Part shown: positions 51,513 through 60,160 of the stretch, piece by piece
Position numbering within the stretch: the stretch's first letter is position 1
How the letters are laid out: each line of letters opens with the position of its first letter
NCBI GenBank assembly: GCA_017558825.1
Contig: JAFYTO010000007.1
Location: 1 to 64,000, forward strand
Reading direction: 5' to 3'
DNA: 64,000 nt
Origin: Clostridia bacterium
GTDB taxonomy: Bacteria; Bacillota; Clostridia; Christensenellales; Borkfalkiaceae
Notes under the pieces: model-generated
The model's database searches: none
What the model was told of the DNA's origin: nothing
The model's input: the letters and a program-made list of their open reading frames with translations, nothing else
Translations under genes and position numbers: made by a program

Positions 51513-52757
51513 TTATAAATTTACGCAGTTTAGCACGCCAAGGTCTCTAAATACCGTTAAAACGCTTTGCTTGTCAGTTAAATAAGTGCATAGTTTAAGC
51601 GCTTGCTTCAACTCGCCATATGGTAAAAATTCAAAAGGCGTAGTTTGCTTTAAAATATTAAGATATACTTTTTTAATAGAATTTGCAATAGAAAATACTG
51701 AGCAAATTTCACTATTAAACGCGCCTTGCGTTTTTCTAAGCATTTCCAAAATTAAATCAAGGCGTTTAGGGCTTGGAACTTTTACGTTGGATACAAAGTT
51801 GCCGCCAAACTGCTTAGTTAAATTTTCAAGCTCGTATGCGTCAGCCAAGTAATTAGGCACAGAAAGCAAACCTGAAAAATCGTTAGTAAAAAACATTTTA
51901 TAAAGTGGCACTAATTTTAAAAATGCCGTCATTAGCCTATCTCCATACCCCTTAGCGTTTGAAGATAAATTTAAGGCGTCAGCAAATAATTCAATGGGGA
52001 AACAAGTAAATTGCTCGTTTTTTGCCTTTATTAACGAAATGAGAGCGCAAGAATAAATAAGCACGTCTTTTGCGTTTTTGTAATTAGCCAAATTAGACGC
52101 CATATATACAACTTTTTTTAAAGCGTTATAATTTATTTCATCAAACTCTTCGCCTGTAAGCATTACACGCATTTTATAATCTATTAGTGATATAAGATTA
52201 CCCATAATAGATATATACGCCGTAGCAAACGCACTGTTTGAAGCTTTCTTTATTATATCAAAGTCATATATTACGGTTTTAAAAGGTTTTACGTTTTTAG
52301 ACACGGAAATGCTTTTTGTTGGAATTCTAACTCTTTTTAAAAAAACTTCTTCACAACAAGGCTCTGTTAAAAGGGCGTGGCAATCTATACCTATTTTTGA
52401 AGCGTAATATTGAGCTAACTTTAAAGTTTTAGCATCGCCTACGGCAAGAACGTAGCCGCCGTCAAAATTAAAAGAAGAATTTGCTTTTTCACTATCAAGG
52501 TCTACGTCACCAACTAAAAGCGTTGTAAAATTTGCTTTTGCATCTTTTAAAGCCTTGGTTACCGTTGCCCCTACAACCTGAAAATCATTTTCTCTGCATA
52601 CTACTTGAGCAGTTTTATTCTTTCCATATTTTATTGCAATAGAATATACGGCATCGTAGGCGCTACTTGCGCAAATTTCTATGCCTTGCCCAAAAAAGCC
52701 GTCAGCCGATAAAAATTGCATATTTTTAGTTGTGTCAAACACAATTTTTTGCATCAT
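51513..52757 (-). CDS. Unknown protein, distantly like glycerol-1-phosphate dehydrogenase
   Basis: 414 residues. Segments VVGATVTKALKDA, YVLAVGDAKTLKLAQYYASK and FKTVIYDFDIIKKA follow the order of the iron-alcohol-dehydrogenase/AraM fold (the NAD-binding GGG is degraded to VGDAK). Metal ligands are not obvious, so it may have lost activity. The upstream gene ends eight bases before, so the two are an operon. Low-confidence family call. Confidence 0.5.
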   Translation of the reverse strand: MMQKIVFDTTKNMQFLSADGFFGQGIEICASSAYDAVYSIAIKYGKNKTAQVVCRENDFQVVGATVTKALKDAKANFTTLLVGDVDLDSEKANSSFNFDGGYVLAVGDAKTLKLAQYYASKIGIDCHALLTEPCCEEVFLKRVRIPTKSISVSKNVKPFKTVIYDFDIIKKASNSAFATAYISIMGNLISLIDYKMRVMLTGEEFDEINYNALKKVVYMASNLANYKNAKDVLIYSCALISLIKAKNEQFTCFPIELFADALNLSSNAKGYGDRLMTAFLKLVPLYKMFFTNDFSGLLSVPNYLADAYELENLTKQFGGNFVSNVKVPSPKRLDLILEMLRKTQGAFNSEICSVFSIANSIKKVYLNILKQTTPFEFLPYGELKQALKLCTYLTDKQSVLTVFRDLGVLNCVNL

Positions 52758-52765
52758 TTGTTCTT

Positions 52766-53950
52766 TTAACCTTCTTTTCCAATGTTTTCAAAAATACTTA
52801 TTCTTGTCAACATATCTTTACATTTTTTTTGCGTATTTTTACCAAAAATACCATCGTTTACGTCATAAGACGTTGCCACGCTGTTGCCCGCCATGCACGT
52901 TGCAAATTTAAAGAGCATTTCGTTTTCTTCACGCTGTTTTACCATTTGACCTGGCAAACCCAAATTATATAAATCAAAAACAAACAACTCTTTTTCAATA
53001 GCCAAGTTACAAATTTTATTAAGCCTTTCCTTGCTAACGCTAAGGCAGTCAAACGTAATACCGCCAAAACCATATTTCTTTAAGAAATCTAGGGCTTTGC
53101 TAAGTTCGTCATCATCATATTTTGCAATATCTAATTTATACGAAGAAATTGCCCCGTATTGTAAATTTACCGTTATATATTGCGAAGCGTTTACTAAAAG
53201 CGGTCTTTTCTTTTTTAAGCAATATTTTCTATATAAAATATTTGCCAAATAAGTGGTGTAAAAATTGTTATTTTTACTTCCGATAAAAAGTTTTTCTTCA
53301 TCAGTTAACTCTATTAAAAGTTTGCTAATTATAAAGTTGGCAACTCCACCATTTTTAGAAAATTTATCACATATTTTTTCAGCGAGCCTAATTGCTATAT
53401 GCTTTTCAGTTAAAGCTCCGCCTTTTTTATAGTTTGAAGTTTTTATAACTTCTTTTTTAGATACTTCTAGCCCATATTTTTTAATTTCCAAATTGATTTC
53501 ATCTAATACCGTTAATACGCGCCTTAATTTTTCTTGACGTAAAAACTTTAATCTTTCATCTATTTCTTTATAATACTTTACAGAAATTCCGTAAGTGTAT
53601 AAAGCAGATTGCTTTTCTTTTAAAAGAGGCATACAATCTACAAAATAACCTATAGAATACGGCATTTTTAAAATAGAGGCTGCTTGAGAAAGTTCTTCAC
53701 TGCCGTTTAACGATGCATAATCGTTTATGCCAATTAAATAGCACCCACATCTATAAGCCTCGTACGCACAGGCAGACGGAGAGTATGGAGAATTGTAAAA
53801 ATTAGTAGCGTAATGAAGTGGCGCAACGTTTTTAGTGGAAGGCACGTCTTCATTATGTTTTTTTTGGAATTTTACAAGACTTTTTAAGCAAAAGCGCCTT
53901 GTGGAAATTCTTTTACTATTTAAGTGTTTTACAAGTAATTCTTTATACAT
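52766..53950 (-). CDS. Unknown protein with PHP-domain-like N-terminus
   Basis: 394 residues. LHYATNFYNSPYSPSACAYE then GCYLIGINDYASLNGSEEL follow the layout of a PHP hydrolase N-terminus (normally HxHTxxS and TDHD), but several His ligands are missing here. The C-terminal part has a barrel-like pattern (FGGITFDC, ELFVFDLYNLG). AGGTG lies before the ATG. May be an inactive or altered phosphoesterase. Confidence 0.5.
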   Translation of the reverse strand: MYKELLVKHLNSKRISTRRFCLKSLVKFQKKHNEDVPSTKNVAPLHYATNFYNSPYSPSACAYEAYRCGCYLIGINDYASLNGSEELSQAASILKMPYSIGYFVDCMPLLKEKQSALYTYGISVKYYKEIDERLKFLRQEKLRRVLTVLDEINLEIKKYGLEVSKKEVIKTSNYKKGGALTEKHIAIRLAEKICDKFSKNGGVANFIISKLLIELTDEEKLFIGSKNNNFYTTYLANILYRKYCLKKKRPLLVNASQYITVNLQYGAISSYKLDIAKYDDDELSKALDFLKKYGFGGITFDCLSVSKERLNKICNLAIEKELFVFDLYNLGLPGQMVKQREENEMLFKFATCMAGNSVATSYDVNDGIFGKNTQKKCKDMLTRISIFENIGKEG

Positions 53951-53976
53951 ATTAATTGCACCTATTTTATATACAT

Positions 53977-54005
53977 ATTTTAATATTAAAACTATTATTT
54001 GTCAA
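53977..54005 (-). promoter_or_regulatory. Promoter of the PHP-like operon
   Basis: TTGACA (54000-54005), 17 bases, TAAAAT (53977-53982). Confidence 0.8.
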
Positions 54006-54042
54006 TATTTAACTTAAACAAGCAATAAATTTAATAAAACTA

Positions 54043-54070
54043 TTGAAAATAGCAAAAAATATGGTATAAT
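54043..54070 (+). promoter_or_regulatory. HU promoter
   Basis: TTGAAA (54043-54048), 16 bases, TATAAT (54065-54070). Confidence 0.8.
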
Positions 54071-54113
54071 ATATTCAATTAAGTGCATATTTTGCATATT
54101 TTGGAGGGTTTTT

Positions 54114-54389
54114 ATGAACAAAAGCGAATTTACAAAAGTTTATGCTGACAGATTAGGCGTAACTATAAAAGAAGCAGAAAACAATCTTGCTACTTTTATT
54201 AGCACCTTAACTGAATGCTTAAAAAATGGTGAATACGTTCACGTTTCCGGCTTTGCTACTTTTGAACTTAGAAACAAACAGGCAAGGGACGGCGTAAATC
54301 CGTTAAACGGCGAAAAGGTTTTAATACCTGCATGCAAATCGCCAAACGCAAAGTTTTCTAAAACTTTTAAGGCTATATTCAACGACTAG
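54114..54389 (+). CDS. hup: HU-family DNA-binding protein
   Basis: 91 residues, normal length. MNKSEFTKVYADRLGVT start, then GFATFELRNKQARDGVNP with the DNA-contacting arm, and NPLNGEKVLIPA. Packages DNA as a nucleoid protein. GGAGG precedes the ATG. Stands alone with strong promoter and terminator. Confidence 0.95.
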   Translation: MNKSEFTKVYADRLGVTIKEAENNLATFISTLTECLKNGEYVHVSGFATFELRNKQARDGVNPLNGEKVLIPACKSPNAKFSKTFKAIFND

Positions 54390-54400
54390 ATATAAAAAAC

Positions 54401-54428
54401 GAGTGGTTTAGTAACCACTCTTTTTTTT
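54401..54428. terminator. Terminator between HU and rsmI
   Basis: GAGTGGTT (54401-54408), TAGT, AACCACTC (54413-54420), then eight T. Confidence 0.9.
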
Positions 54429-54429
54429 G

Positions 54430-55233
54430 CTATATTTTAAGCGAATATTTATAAACATCGTTTTTTGAAACGTTTAGAGTTTGACACACCTTTTTAATAG
54501 CGTCTTTTTTAGAAAGCCCGTCAAGCATATAATTGTTAAGCATTTCTATAATTTGGCTTTCGCTATAACCTTCCTTAGCGTTTTTAGCGCCCTCAACCAA
54601 AATAACAAACTCGCCTTTTGGCTCTTCAATATTTCCATCTTCTAAGTTAAATCTATACACTGTTTCGTGCATTTTAGTAATTTCTTTAACCGCACACGCA
54701 TTTCTTGCGCCAAATACTTTATATAAGTCTTTAATATTTTGATTTATATCATGCGGAGCGCTGTAAAAAATTAAGGTTTCTTTAGCGTTTAAGTAATCGT
54801 TTAAAAGTTCTACTCTATCTTTTGTCTTTTCTGGTAAAAACCCTATAAAAGTGAAGCGTGAGCTATCAAAACCAGATAATAGAAGCGCGCTCAAGCAAGC
54901 AGATGCTCCTGGCACAACGGTATATTCTAAATTGTTTTCAATTAAAATTTTAACTAAAACGTTGCCTGGGTCTGAAATAACGGGCATGCCCGCATCGCTA
55001 ATAACGGCTACGTTTTTACCGCTTTTTACAAGCTCTACTATATGTTCTGCACTAGTATTTTCATTAAACTTGTGATATGAAATTAACTGTTTTTTGATGC
55101 CGTAATGGTCTAAAAGTTTAAGAGAGTGCCTTGTATCTTCACAAGCAATAACGTCTACGCTTTTAAGCGTTTCCACGGCTCTAAAACTCATATCTAACAT
55201 ATTGCCTATAGGCGTTGCTACAAAATATACCAT
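54430..55233 (-). CDS. rsmI: 16S rRNA C1402 2'-O-methyltransferase
   Basis: 267 residues. MVYFVATPIGNMLDMSFRAV and CEDTRHSLKLLDHYGI at the start, and the SAM-related GMPVISDPG near residue 85, are the family signatures. Methylates C1402 of 16S rRNA. A C-terminal helical addition (residues about 225-267) is present. Shares one base with the upstream methyltransferase stop. Confidence 0.95.
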   Translation of the reverse strand: MVYFVATPIGNMLDMSFRAVETLKSVDVIACEDTRHSLKLLDHYGIKKQLISYHKFNENTSAEHIVELVKSGKNVAVISDAGMPVISDPGNVLVKILIENNLEYTVVPGASACLSALLLSGFDSSRFTFIGFLPEKTKDRVELLNDYLNAKETLIFYSAPHDINQNIKDLYKVFGARNACAVKEITKMHETVYRFNLEDGNIEEPKGEFVILVEGAKNAKEGYSESQIIEMLNNYMLDGLSKKDAIKKVCQTLNVSKNDVYKYSLKI

Positions 55234-55907
55234 TATTTTGCTCCGTTTACAAAATTTTCTAACACTTTTAATTGCGGTTTAACACCCTTAACCGCTTCTA
55301 TTAAGAATAAGTACGGCTTTGCGTTATTTTTAGTAACTATAAATTGCAAGCGTGAAGGTTCTAGCCCACACTTTACAAGCGTGCTAATCATTTCAGTAAG
55401 CCTTTCTACGCGCTGACACATACAAAGCCTACCCCCGTATTTAAGTTTTTTGCTGGCAATAGTTATAATTTCTTCTTGAGTAATTAAAACTTCGTGCCTG
55501 CATATTGCAATTTTTTTATCTAAATTGGTTTCGCCACTACCACACTTTTTATAAGGCGGATTACATAAAATTAAAGAGTATTTTTGATTATACTCGTTGC
55601 CAAGTTGCTGTATTGGCATATTTAAAACGAAAAATTTTTCTCCTAAACCGTTTAATTCTATAGACTTTTTAGATAAATTAGCAAGCTCTTCTTGCACTTC
55701 AATAAGGTCCACGCTTTTAACGTTTTTATTGAGCGCGTAATAGTGAATACCTACTATTCCACTACCGCTACAAAAGTCAGCAACAACGTCACCCTTTTTA
55801 AAAGTTGCAAATTTAGATAAAATAACGGCGTCACTTGTAAAACGATACAGAGTATCGTCTTGAATTATTTTTAAATTGTCAATTAAAATATCTTCGATAA
55901 CTTCCAA
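55233..55907 (-). CDS. tRNA1(Val) A37 N6-methyltransferase-like protein
   Basis: 224 residues. SAM-binding VADFCSGSGIVGIHY near residue 40 and the catalytic NPPY in LILCNPPYKK near residue 115. Matches the TrmN6/YabB group that often sits before rsmI in Firmicutes. The precise RNA target is inferred. Confidence 0.9.
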   Translation of the reverse strand: MEVIEDILIDNLKIIQDDTLYRFTSDAVILSKFATFKKGDVVADFCSGSGIVGIHYYALNKNVKSVDLIEVQEELANLSKKSIELNGLGEKFFVLNMPIQQLGNEYNQKYSLILCNPPYKKCGSGETNLDKKIAICRHEVLITQEEIITIASKKLKYGGRLCMCQRVERLTEMISTLVKCGLEPSRLQFIVTKNNAKPYLFLIEAVKGVKPQLKVLENFVNGAK

Positions 55908-55921
55908 AATAATTACCTATT

Positions 55922-55948
55922 AAAAAAAGTGGCAGCGCCACTTTTTTT
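55922..55948 (-). terminator. Terminator after ferredoxin
   Basis: AAAGTGGC and GCCACTTT with loop of three, then seven T on the minus strand, six bases past the ferredoxin stop. Confidence 0.85.
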
Positions 55949-55953
55949 GCTTC

Positions 55954-56124
55954 TTATTCTTCTTCTGGTGCGCCAACAGGGCAAGCACCTTGACATGCGC
56001 CACAACCGATGCAAGCGTTTTCATCAATAACGTATTGAGTTTCGCCTTCGGATATTGCTTGTACAGGACAAATATCCATACAAGCGCCGCAAGATATACA
56101 AGTATCTTTAATTACGAATGCCAT
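55954..56124 (-). CDS. 2[4Fe-4S] ferredoxin
   Basis: 56 residues, MAFVIKDTCISCGACMDICP then CIGCGACQGACPV. Both four-Cys cluster motifs (CxxCxxCxxxCP) are complete, as in clostridial ferredoxin. Low-potential electron carrier for anaerobic metabolism. GGAGGG precedes the ATG. Own promoter; monocistronic. Confidence 0.96.
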   Translation of the reverse strand: MAFVIKDTCISCGACMDICPVQAISEGETQYVIDENACIGCGACQGACPVGAPEEE

Positions 56125-56168
56125 AATAAAATCCCTCCGTATTTTCTAATTAAATTTAATACTACATT

Positions 56169-56197
56169 ATTTTAACACATTATTTTTTATTTGTACA
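56169..56197 (-). promoter_or_regulatory. Ferredoxin promoter
   Basis: TGTACA (56192-56197), 17 bases, TAAAAT (56169-56174). Confidence 0.6.
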
Positions 56198-56215
56198 GTG
56201 TTTTTTATAAGTAGA

Positions 56216-57082
56216 TTAAAGTTCTTCACTTTCTTCTTCGTTTATATTGTCGTGAGTCTCTTCTTTTATTGGTTTTTTAAACGTAACTTCTTCAAGCTTG
56301 TATTCTTTATACGTTACAACCCCGTCTTTTGAAGAGCATTTTGTTTTAACAAGCATTTTAAGCATATTGTTAGAAATTACCGTTGCCTTTCCGTCTGGCG
56401 TTGTAACTTCCGAACCTATTTTTGGCATTTTTTGATACGCTTCTTGATACGGCTCGTTTTCATATTCTAAACAGCACATAAGCCTACCACAAAGCCCGCT
56501 AATTTTTGCAGGATTAAGCGAAAGTCCTTGATTTTTAGCCATTTTAATAGTAACTTTTTTAAAGTCTGGCAAAAAGCTGTTACAGCAACAAACTCTGCCA
56601 CAAGGCGCAATACCTCCAAGCAACTTTGTTTCATCGCGAGTGCCAATTTGATGAAGGTCTATTCTTTGTTTTAAAACCGATGCTAAAGACTTTACCAGTT
56701 CCCTAAAATCTATGCGCGTTGGCGCTGTAAAGTAAATTATTACCTTAGAATTGTCAAATGGGTATTCTGCACTTACTATTTTCATTTCTAAACCACATTT
56801 TTCAATTTCTTGTTGAGCAGCATGAATAACGGCAGGAATTTTTTCTTCGTTTTCTTTAATTTTAGCAAGGTCTTTTTCAGTAGCACGCCTTAACACAGGC
56901 TTTAACTCCTGAACTATTTTATCTTCTTCAACCTCTTTAGTTGGAATAGCCACAGTACCGTATTCCACCCCGCGTGAAGTTTCAACAATTACTCCTTCAC
57001 CCCTTTTATATTCAACTCCGTTTGGATTAAAATAATATACTTTACAGGAATTTTTAAACTTAACTCCTATTATTTTGACCAT
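56216..57082 (-). CDS. ricT: RicT/PSP1 domain protein
   Basis: 288 residues. PSP1-domain signatures CGRVCCCNSFL near residue 170 and GLCGRLMCCLEYE near 200, with many cysteines fitting the Fe-S clusters known in the Bacillus RicAFT complex that guides RNase Y. C-terminal acidic tail. Overlaps holB by 13 bases, the usual Firmicutes neighbour. Confidence 0.93.
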   Translation of the reverse strand: MVKIIGVKFKNSCKVYYFNPNGVEYKRGEGVIVETSRGVEYGTVAIPTKEVEEDKIVQELKPVLRRATEKDLAKIKENEEKIPAVIHAAQQEIEKCGLEMKIVSAEYPFDNSKVIIYFTAPTRIDFRELVKSLASVLKQRIDLHQIGTRDETKLLGGIAPCGRVCCCNSFLPDFKKVTIKMAKNQGLSLNPAKISGLCGRLMCCLEYENEPYQEAYQKMPKIGSEVTTPDGKATVISNNMLKMLVKTKCSSKDGVVTYKEYKLEEVTFKKPIKEETHDNINEEESEEL

Positions 57083-58023
57083 TTATATTTTCCCTCCAAT
57101 ACACCAAACAAAAGCGCATCTTTTACTGCTGTAGAATTTCCGTTAAAATACATAGATTTTTCGGCTTCGCGCAGTTTATCTTGAATAAAGATAAGCGCCC
57201 CATAGGTGTATTTATTTGCTATTAAATTTACGTTTTTATCTTGGCTTATAATTCCGCTCTTTTCAAGTATAGCCTCTTCTACAAGCCTTGAAGTTATAGA
57301 TATAAAATCGTTTAAAATTTCGCCGTCTATTAAGGCGTTAAACTCGGCAACTTGCTTACTAGTTAAAAGTTCCGTTAAAACTTTTACGCTGGCATTATAC
57401 GCCTTATTGCCGTCTTCTTGATTATATCTATTAAGTGCTTCGCCAACTTTGCCAAACGACAGTTTAACTGCGTTTTTTAGCCTTTCAAGCTCTTTGCAAT
57501 CTTGACTTAATGCTTCTATTATTTCACTATCACTAAACTTTGAAATTTCAAGTTTTTTAACGCGTGATAACACCGTTGATAAAAGAGTGTTAGTAGTGGT
57601 TGCTCCAAGTAAAATAATAGTGTTGGCTGGCGGATTTTCAAGTGTTTTTAAAAGTTTGTTTTGCGCTTGAGCATTCATTTCGTGCGCGTTTAGTAAAACG
57701 AAAAGTTTAGTTTCACTTTCAAGCGGCTTAAAATAACTTTTTTCAATCAAATCGTCTACGTCTTGAACCAATATTTTTTTACCCAAAGGGTAAAAAACAA
57801 CGTCAACAAGGTTATGTTTTTCTATGAGCGAACAAGTTCTGCATTTTAAACAAGGCTCGCCATTTTCACACGCTATTAGTTTTGCAAAATACGTAAGGTA
57901 GGTTTCAAGCATCAAAGCATCGTCACACGTTATTAATATTGCGTGTGACAAAGTTTTATTTTCTTTATCTGCCTTTAAAATTTTAAAGGCGCTTGTGCTT
58001 GAAAGTAACTTACTAACGTTCAT
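57070..58023 (-). CDS. holB: DNA polymerase III delta' subunit
   Basis: 317 residues. Zinc-binding Cys motif GEPCLKCRTCSLIEK near residue 60 and the LLKTLENPP and LLSTVLSRV motifs of clamp-loader proteins are present. The P-loop is degraded (position near residue 30 reads ITCDDAL), as is common for delta'. Loads the sliding clamp at replication forks. Overlaps tmk by one base and ricT by 13. Confidence 0.92.
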   Translation of the reverse strand: MNVSKLLSSTSAFKILKADKENKTLSHAILITCDDALMLETYLTYFAKLIACENGEPCLKCRTCSLIEKHNLVDVVFYPLGKKILVQDVDDLIEKSYFKPLESETKLFVLLNAHEMNAQAQNKLLKTLENPPANTIILLGATTTNTLLSTVLSRVKKLEISKFSDSEIIEALSQDCKELERLKNAVKLSFGKVGEALNRYNQEDGNKAYNASVKVLTELLTSKQVAEFNALIDGEILNDFISITSRLVEEAILEKSGIISQDKNVNLIANKYTYGALIFIQDKLREAEKSMYFNGNSTAVKDALLFGVLEGKYKWSK

Positions 58024-58649
58024 TATAAAACTCCGCGGGTTTTAAGTGCATTTATAATGTTTAAATGCGTTTGTTCTCTTGTTCCTAAACAATTGATTTT
58101 TTCTATTCTAGAAGGGTTCTTATCCGCTAAATCTGTATAGCCTAAAAACACCTTTCTATGAAACTCTATGCCTACTTGCTCAAGCCTATCGCTTGCATCA
58201 GCACCGCCCTTACGTTTAAACGCCTCGTCTGGCGAAATGTTTAAAAATAACGTACAGTCTGGCATACAATTATTAATTGCATAAGAGTTTATTGATGAAA
58301 CGTAATCCATTCCAAGACCTCTAGCATACGCTTGATACGCAAAAGAAGAGTCTATAAATCTATCGCAAAAAACCAGTTTACCCTCTTCGAGTGCAGGCAA
58401 TATTTTTTCTTTTACAAGCTGAGCGCGCGCACTAGCATATAAAAGCGCTTCACACTCGCTAGTCATTTCTTTGTTGTTTACGTCTAAAATTAAACTTCTA
58501 ATCTTTTCACTAATAGCCGTACCGCCCGGCTCCCTTACAAAGATATAATCTATTTTGTTTTCTTCTAAATAATTTTTAAATAATGAAAGTTGTGTAGATT
58601 TTCCACTGCCCTCACAGCCTTCAAAAGTAATGAATTTTCCTTTTTTCAT
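58023..58649 (-). CDS. tmk: Thymidylate kinase
   Basis: 208 residues. P-loop GCEGSGKST near residue 10, the DR(F/Y) motif FCDRFIDSSFAYQ near 92, and the lid region KRKGGADASDRLE near 146. Converts dTMP to dTDP. Part of the greA-tmk-holB-ricT run; five bases after the unknown anchored protein. Confidence 0.96.
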   Translation of the reverse strand: MKKGKFITFEGCEGSGKSTQLSLFKNYLEENKIDYIFVREPGGTAISEKIRSLILDVNNKEMTSECEALLYASARAQLVKEKILPALEEGKLVFCDRFIDSSFAYQAYARGLGMDYVSSINSYAINNCMPDCTLFLNISPDEAFKRKGGADASDRLEQVGIEFHRKVFLGYTDLADKNPSRIEKINCLGTREQTHLNIINALKTRGVL

Positions 58650-58653
58650 AAGT

Positions 58654-59580
58654 TTACCCTTCTAAAACGTTAGAATACTCTTTTGCAAGTGTTAAAATAA
58701 ATGAAAGTGTTTCAAACATAGCATCGCCTTCCGTGCGATTTCCTAATAGCAAATATACTCCGTTAGTGCTATAAGGTTCTTCTTCATTTCCTGCCTGTTC
58801 GGTTTTATAAACGTTAATAAAATCGTTTCCAAGAGCTCCAAGATTAAGCGCGTATTTTCCGCTGAACTCAATTCCGCCAAGCGTAAAAGAAGAAAGTTCT
58901 TGTTCGGTTGCTACTATATTTGGGCAAACCTCTAAAAGCTTTTTAAATAAGTCACTATTAGTTTTAAAGCCCTTTATTCTTTCAATTTCTTGCTCTATTC
59001 CCTTTTGCTTTTGGCTTTCGCTTAAAAATCTCGCATCTTTAGCGTACGTCTTTAAAAAATAAGTTTTAACCGCTTCCACGTTTATATCTTCAACGCTACT
59101 TGCCTCGGAAGCATAAAACCCGTTGTTAACGTACAAAAAACTGTTAAAATCGCTAATAAACGTATCAAAATTCATTGCAGAACCCCTGCCAAGATAATAA
59201 GTGGCAACAGTTTTGCCGGCAATTACAACATCGTCATCTTTTAACTGCGTGTACGTTTGCACAAGCGTTTCCATAGGATTTGCGCTTGATGGACTAATAG
59301 TTGTAACGTTACCGTCTAATATGTTATATGAAAGCCCGTAATAATACTTGTCCTCTCTGCCATTTGTAACTTTAGAGTAAAAATCTTCTTCTCCGTCACC
59401 TGTAATAACTTCACTTCCATCAATTAATACGCTAAAAGTTTGACCTTCTGAAGGACGCTTGCCAAAGTAGTTAAATATTATTATAACGCATAACAAAACG
59501 ATGGTTGTAATTGCAACCATTTTTACTAAATCGTATACTAAAAACGTTTTTAATCTTTGTTTTGTTATCTTGTTGTTCAT
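58654..59580 (-). CDS. Unknown membrane-anchored protein
   Basis: 308 residues; not recognised. One N-terminal membrane helix (residues 16-42), the rest extracellular with SSANPMETLVQTYTQLKDDD and a region of charged helices near 185-210. No catalytic motif seen. Between greA and tmk in one operon-like run, so expression is probably constitutive. No clear RBS. Confidence 0.75.
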   Translation of the reverse strand: MNNKITKQRLKTFLVYDLVKMVAITTIVLLCVIIIFNYFGKRPSEGQTFSVLIDGSEVITGDGEEDFYSKVTNGREDKYYYGLSYNILDGNVTTISPSSANPMETLVQTYTQLKDDDVVIAGKTVATYYLGRGSAMNFDTFISDFNSFLYVNNGFYASEASSVEDINVEAVKTYFLKTYAKDARFLSESQKQKGIEQEIERIKGFKTNSDLFKKLLEVCPNIVATEQELSSFTLGGIEFSGKYALNLGALGNDFINVYKTEQAGNEEEPYSTNGVYLLLGNRTEGDAMFETLSFILTLAKEYSNVLEG

Positions 59581-59595
59581 ATGGTTTAAATTTAA

Positions 59596-60063
59596 TTAGT
59601 CGATAATCTCAAGAATTTTAATACTGTATTCGCCACATTTTGCTGTTTTAACAACAACGGTTTCGCCTGCTTTTTTATTAAGCATAGCCTTGCCAATAGG
59701 TGACTCTATTGACATTTTACCTTTACTTAAATCTGCTTCAGCCGTGCCTACCATAGTAAAAGTAAATTCTTCATCTTCATCGATATCAAGATATTTAATA
59801 GTTGAACCAACTTGAACAATGTTCTTTTCAGTAGCAACAAAAACTTCGCCAAACTTGAGCTTGTTTTTAATTTCTTCTGCTTCGCCTTCAAGTTTTTCAC
59901 GTTCTTCACGCGCTGAATGATATTCTGCATTTTCAGACAAATCGCCTTGTTCCCTTGCAACCTTAATTCTTTGAACCACTTCTGGTATAAGTTCGTTTTT
60001 AAGTTCTTTAAGCCTTGCTTCAAGTTCTTTTTTGCCTTGTTCTGTAAGTATTATTTTTTCCAT
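59596..60063 (-). CDS. greA: Transcription elongation factor GreA
   Basis: 155 residues, normal length. N-terminal coiled coil with EARLKELKNELIPEVVQRIK and REQGDLSENAEYHSAREE; the acidic tip DLSENAEY supports RNA cleavage by stalled polymerase. C-terminal FKBP-like part ends SPIGKAMLNKKAGE. AGGAG precedes the ATG. Confidence 0.97.
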   Translation of the reverse strand: MEKIILTEQGKKELEARLKELKNELIPEVVQRIKVAREQGDLSENAEYHSAREEREKLEGEAEEIKNKLKFGEVFVATEKNIVQVGSTIKYLDIDEDEEFTFTMVGTAEADLSKGKMSIESPIGKAMLNKKAGETVVVKTAKCGEYSIKILEIID

Positions 60064-60119
60064 TATTTATACTCCTAAATTCGCGGTCTTATTTGCGAAC
60101 GTATATTATTTATTTCGAC

Positions 60120-60151
60120 AAAACGGGAAACTTGCTTCCGCAAATTTCCCG
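60120..60151 (-). terminator. Terminator before greA
   Basis: CGGGAAA (60124-60130) and TTTCCCG (60145-60151) with an inner TTGC/GCAA extension, followed by TTTTG on the minus strand. Confidence 0.75.
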
Positions 60152-60160
60152 ACTTTTTAT

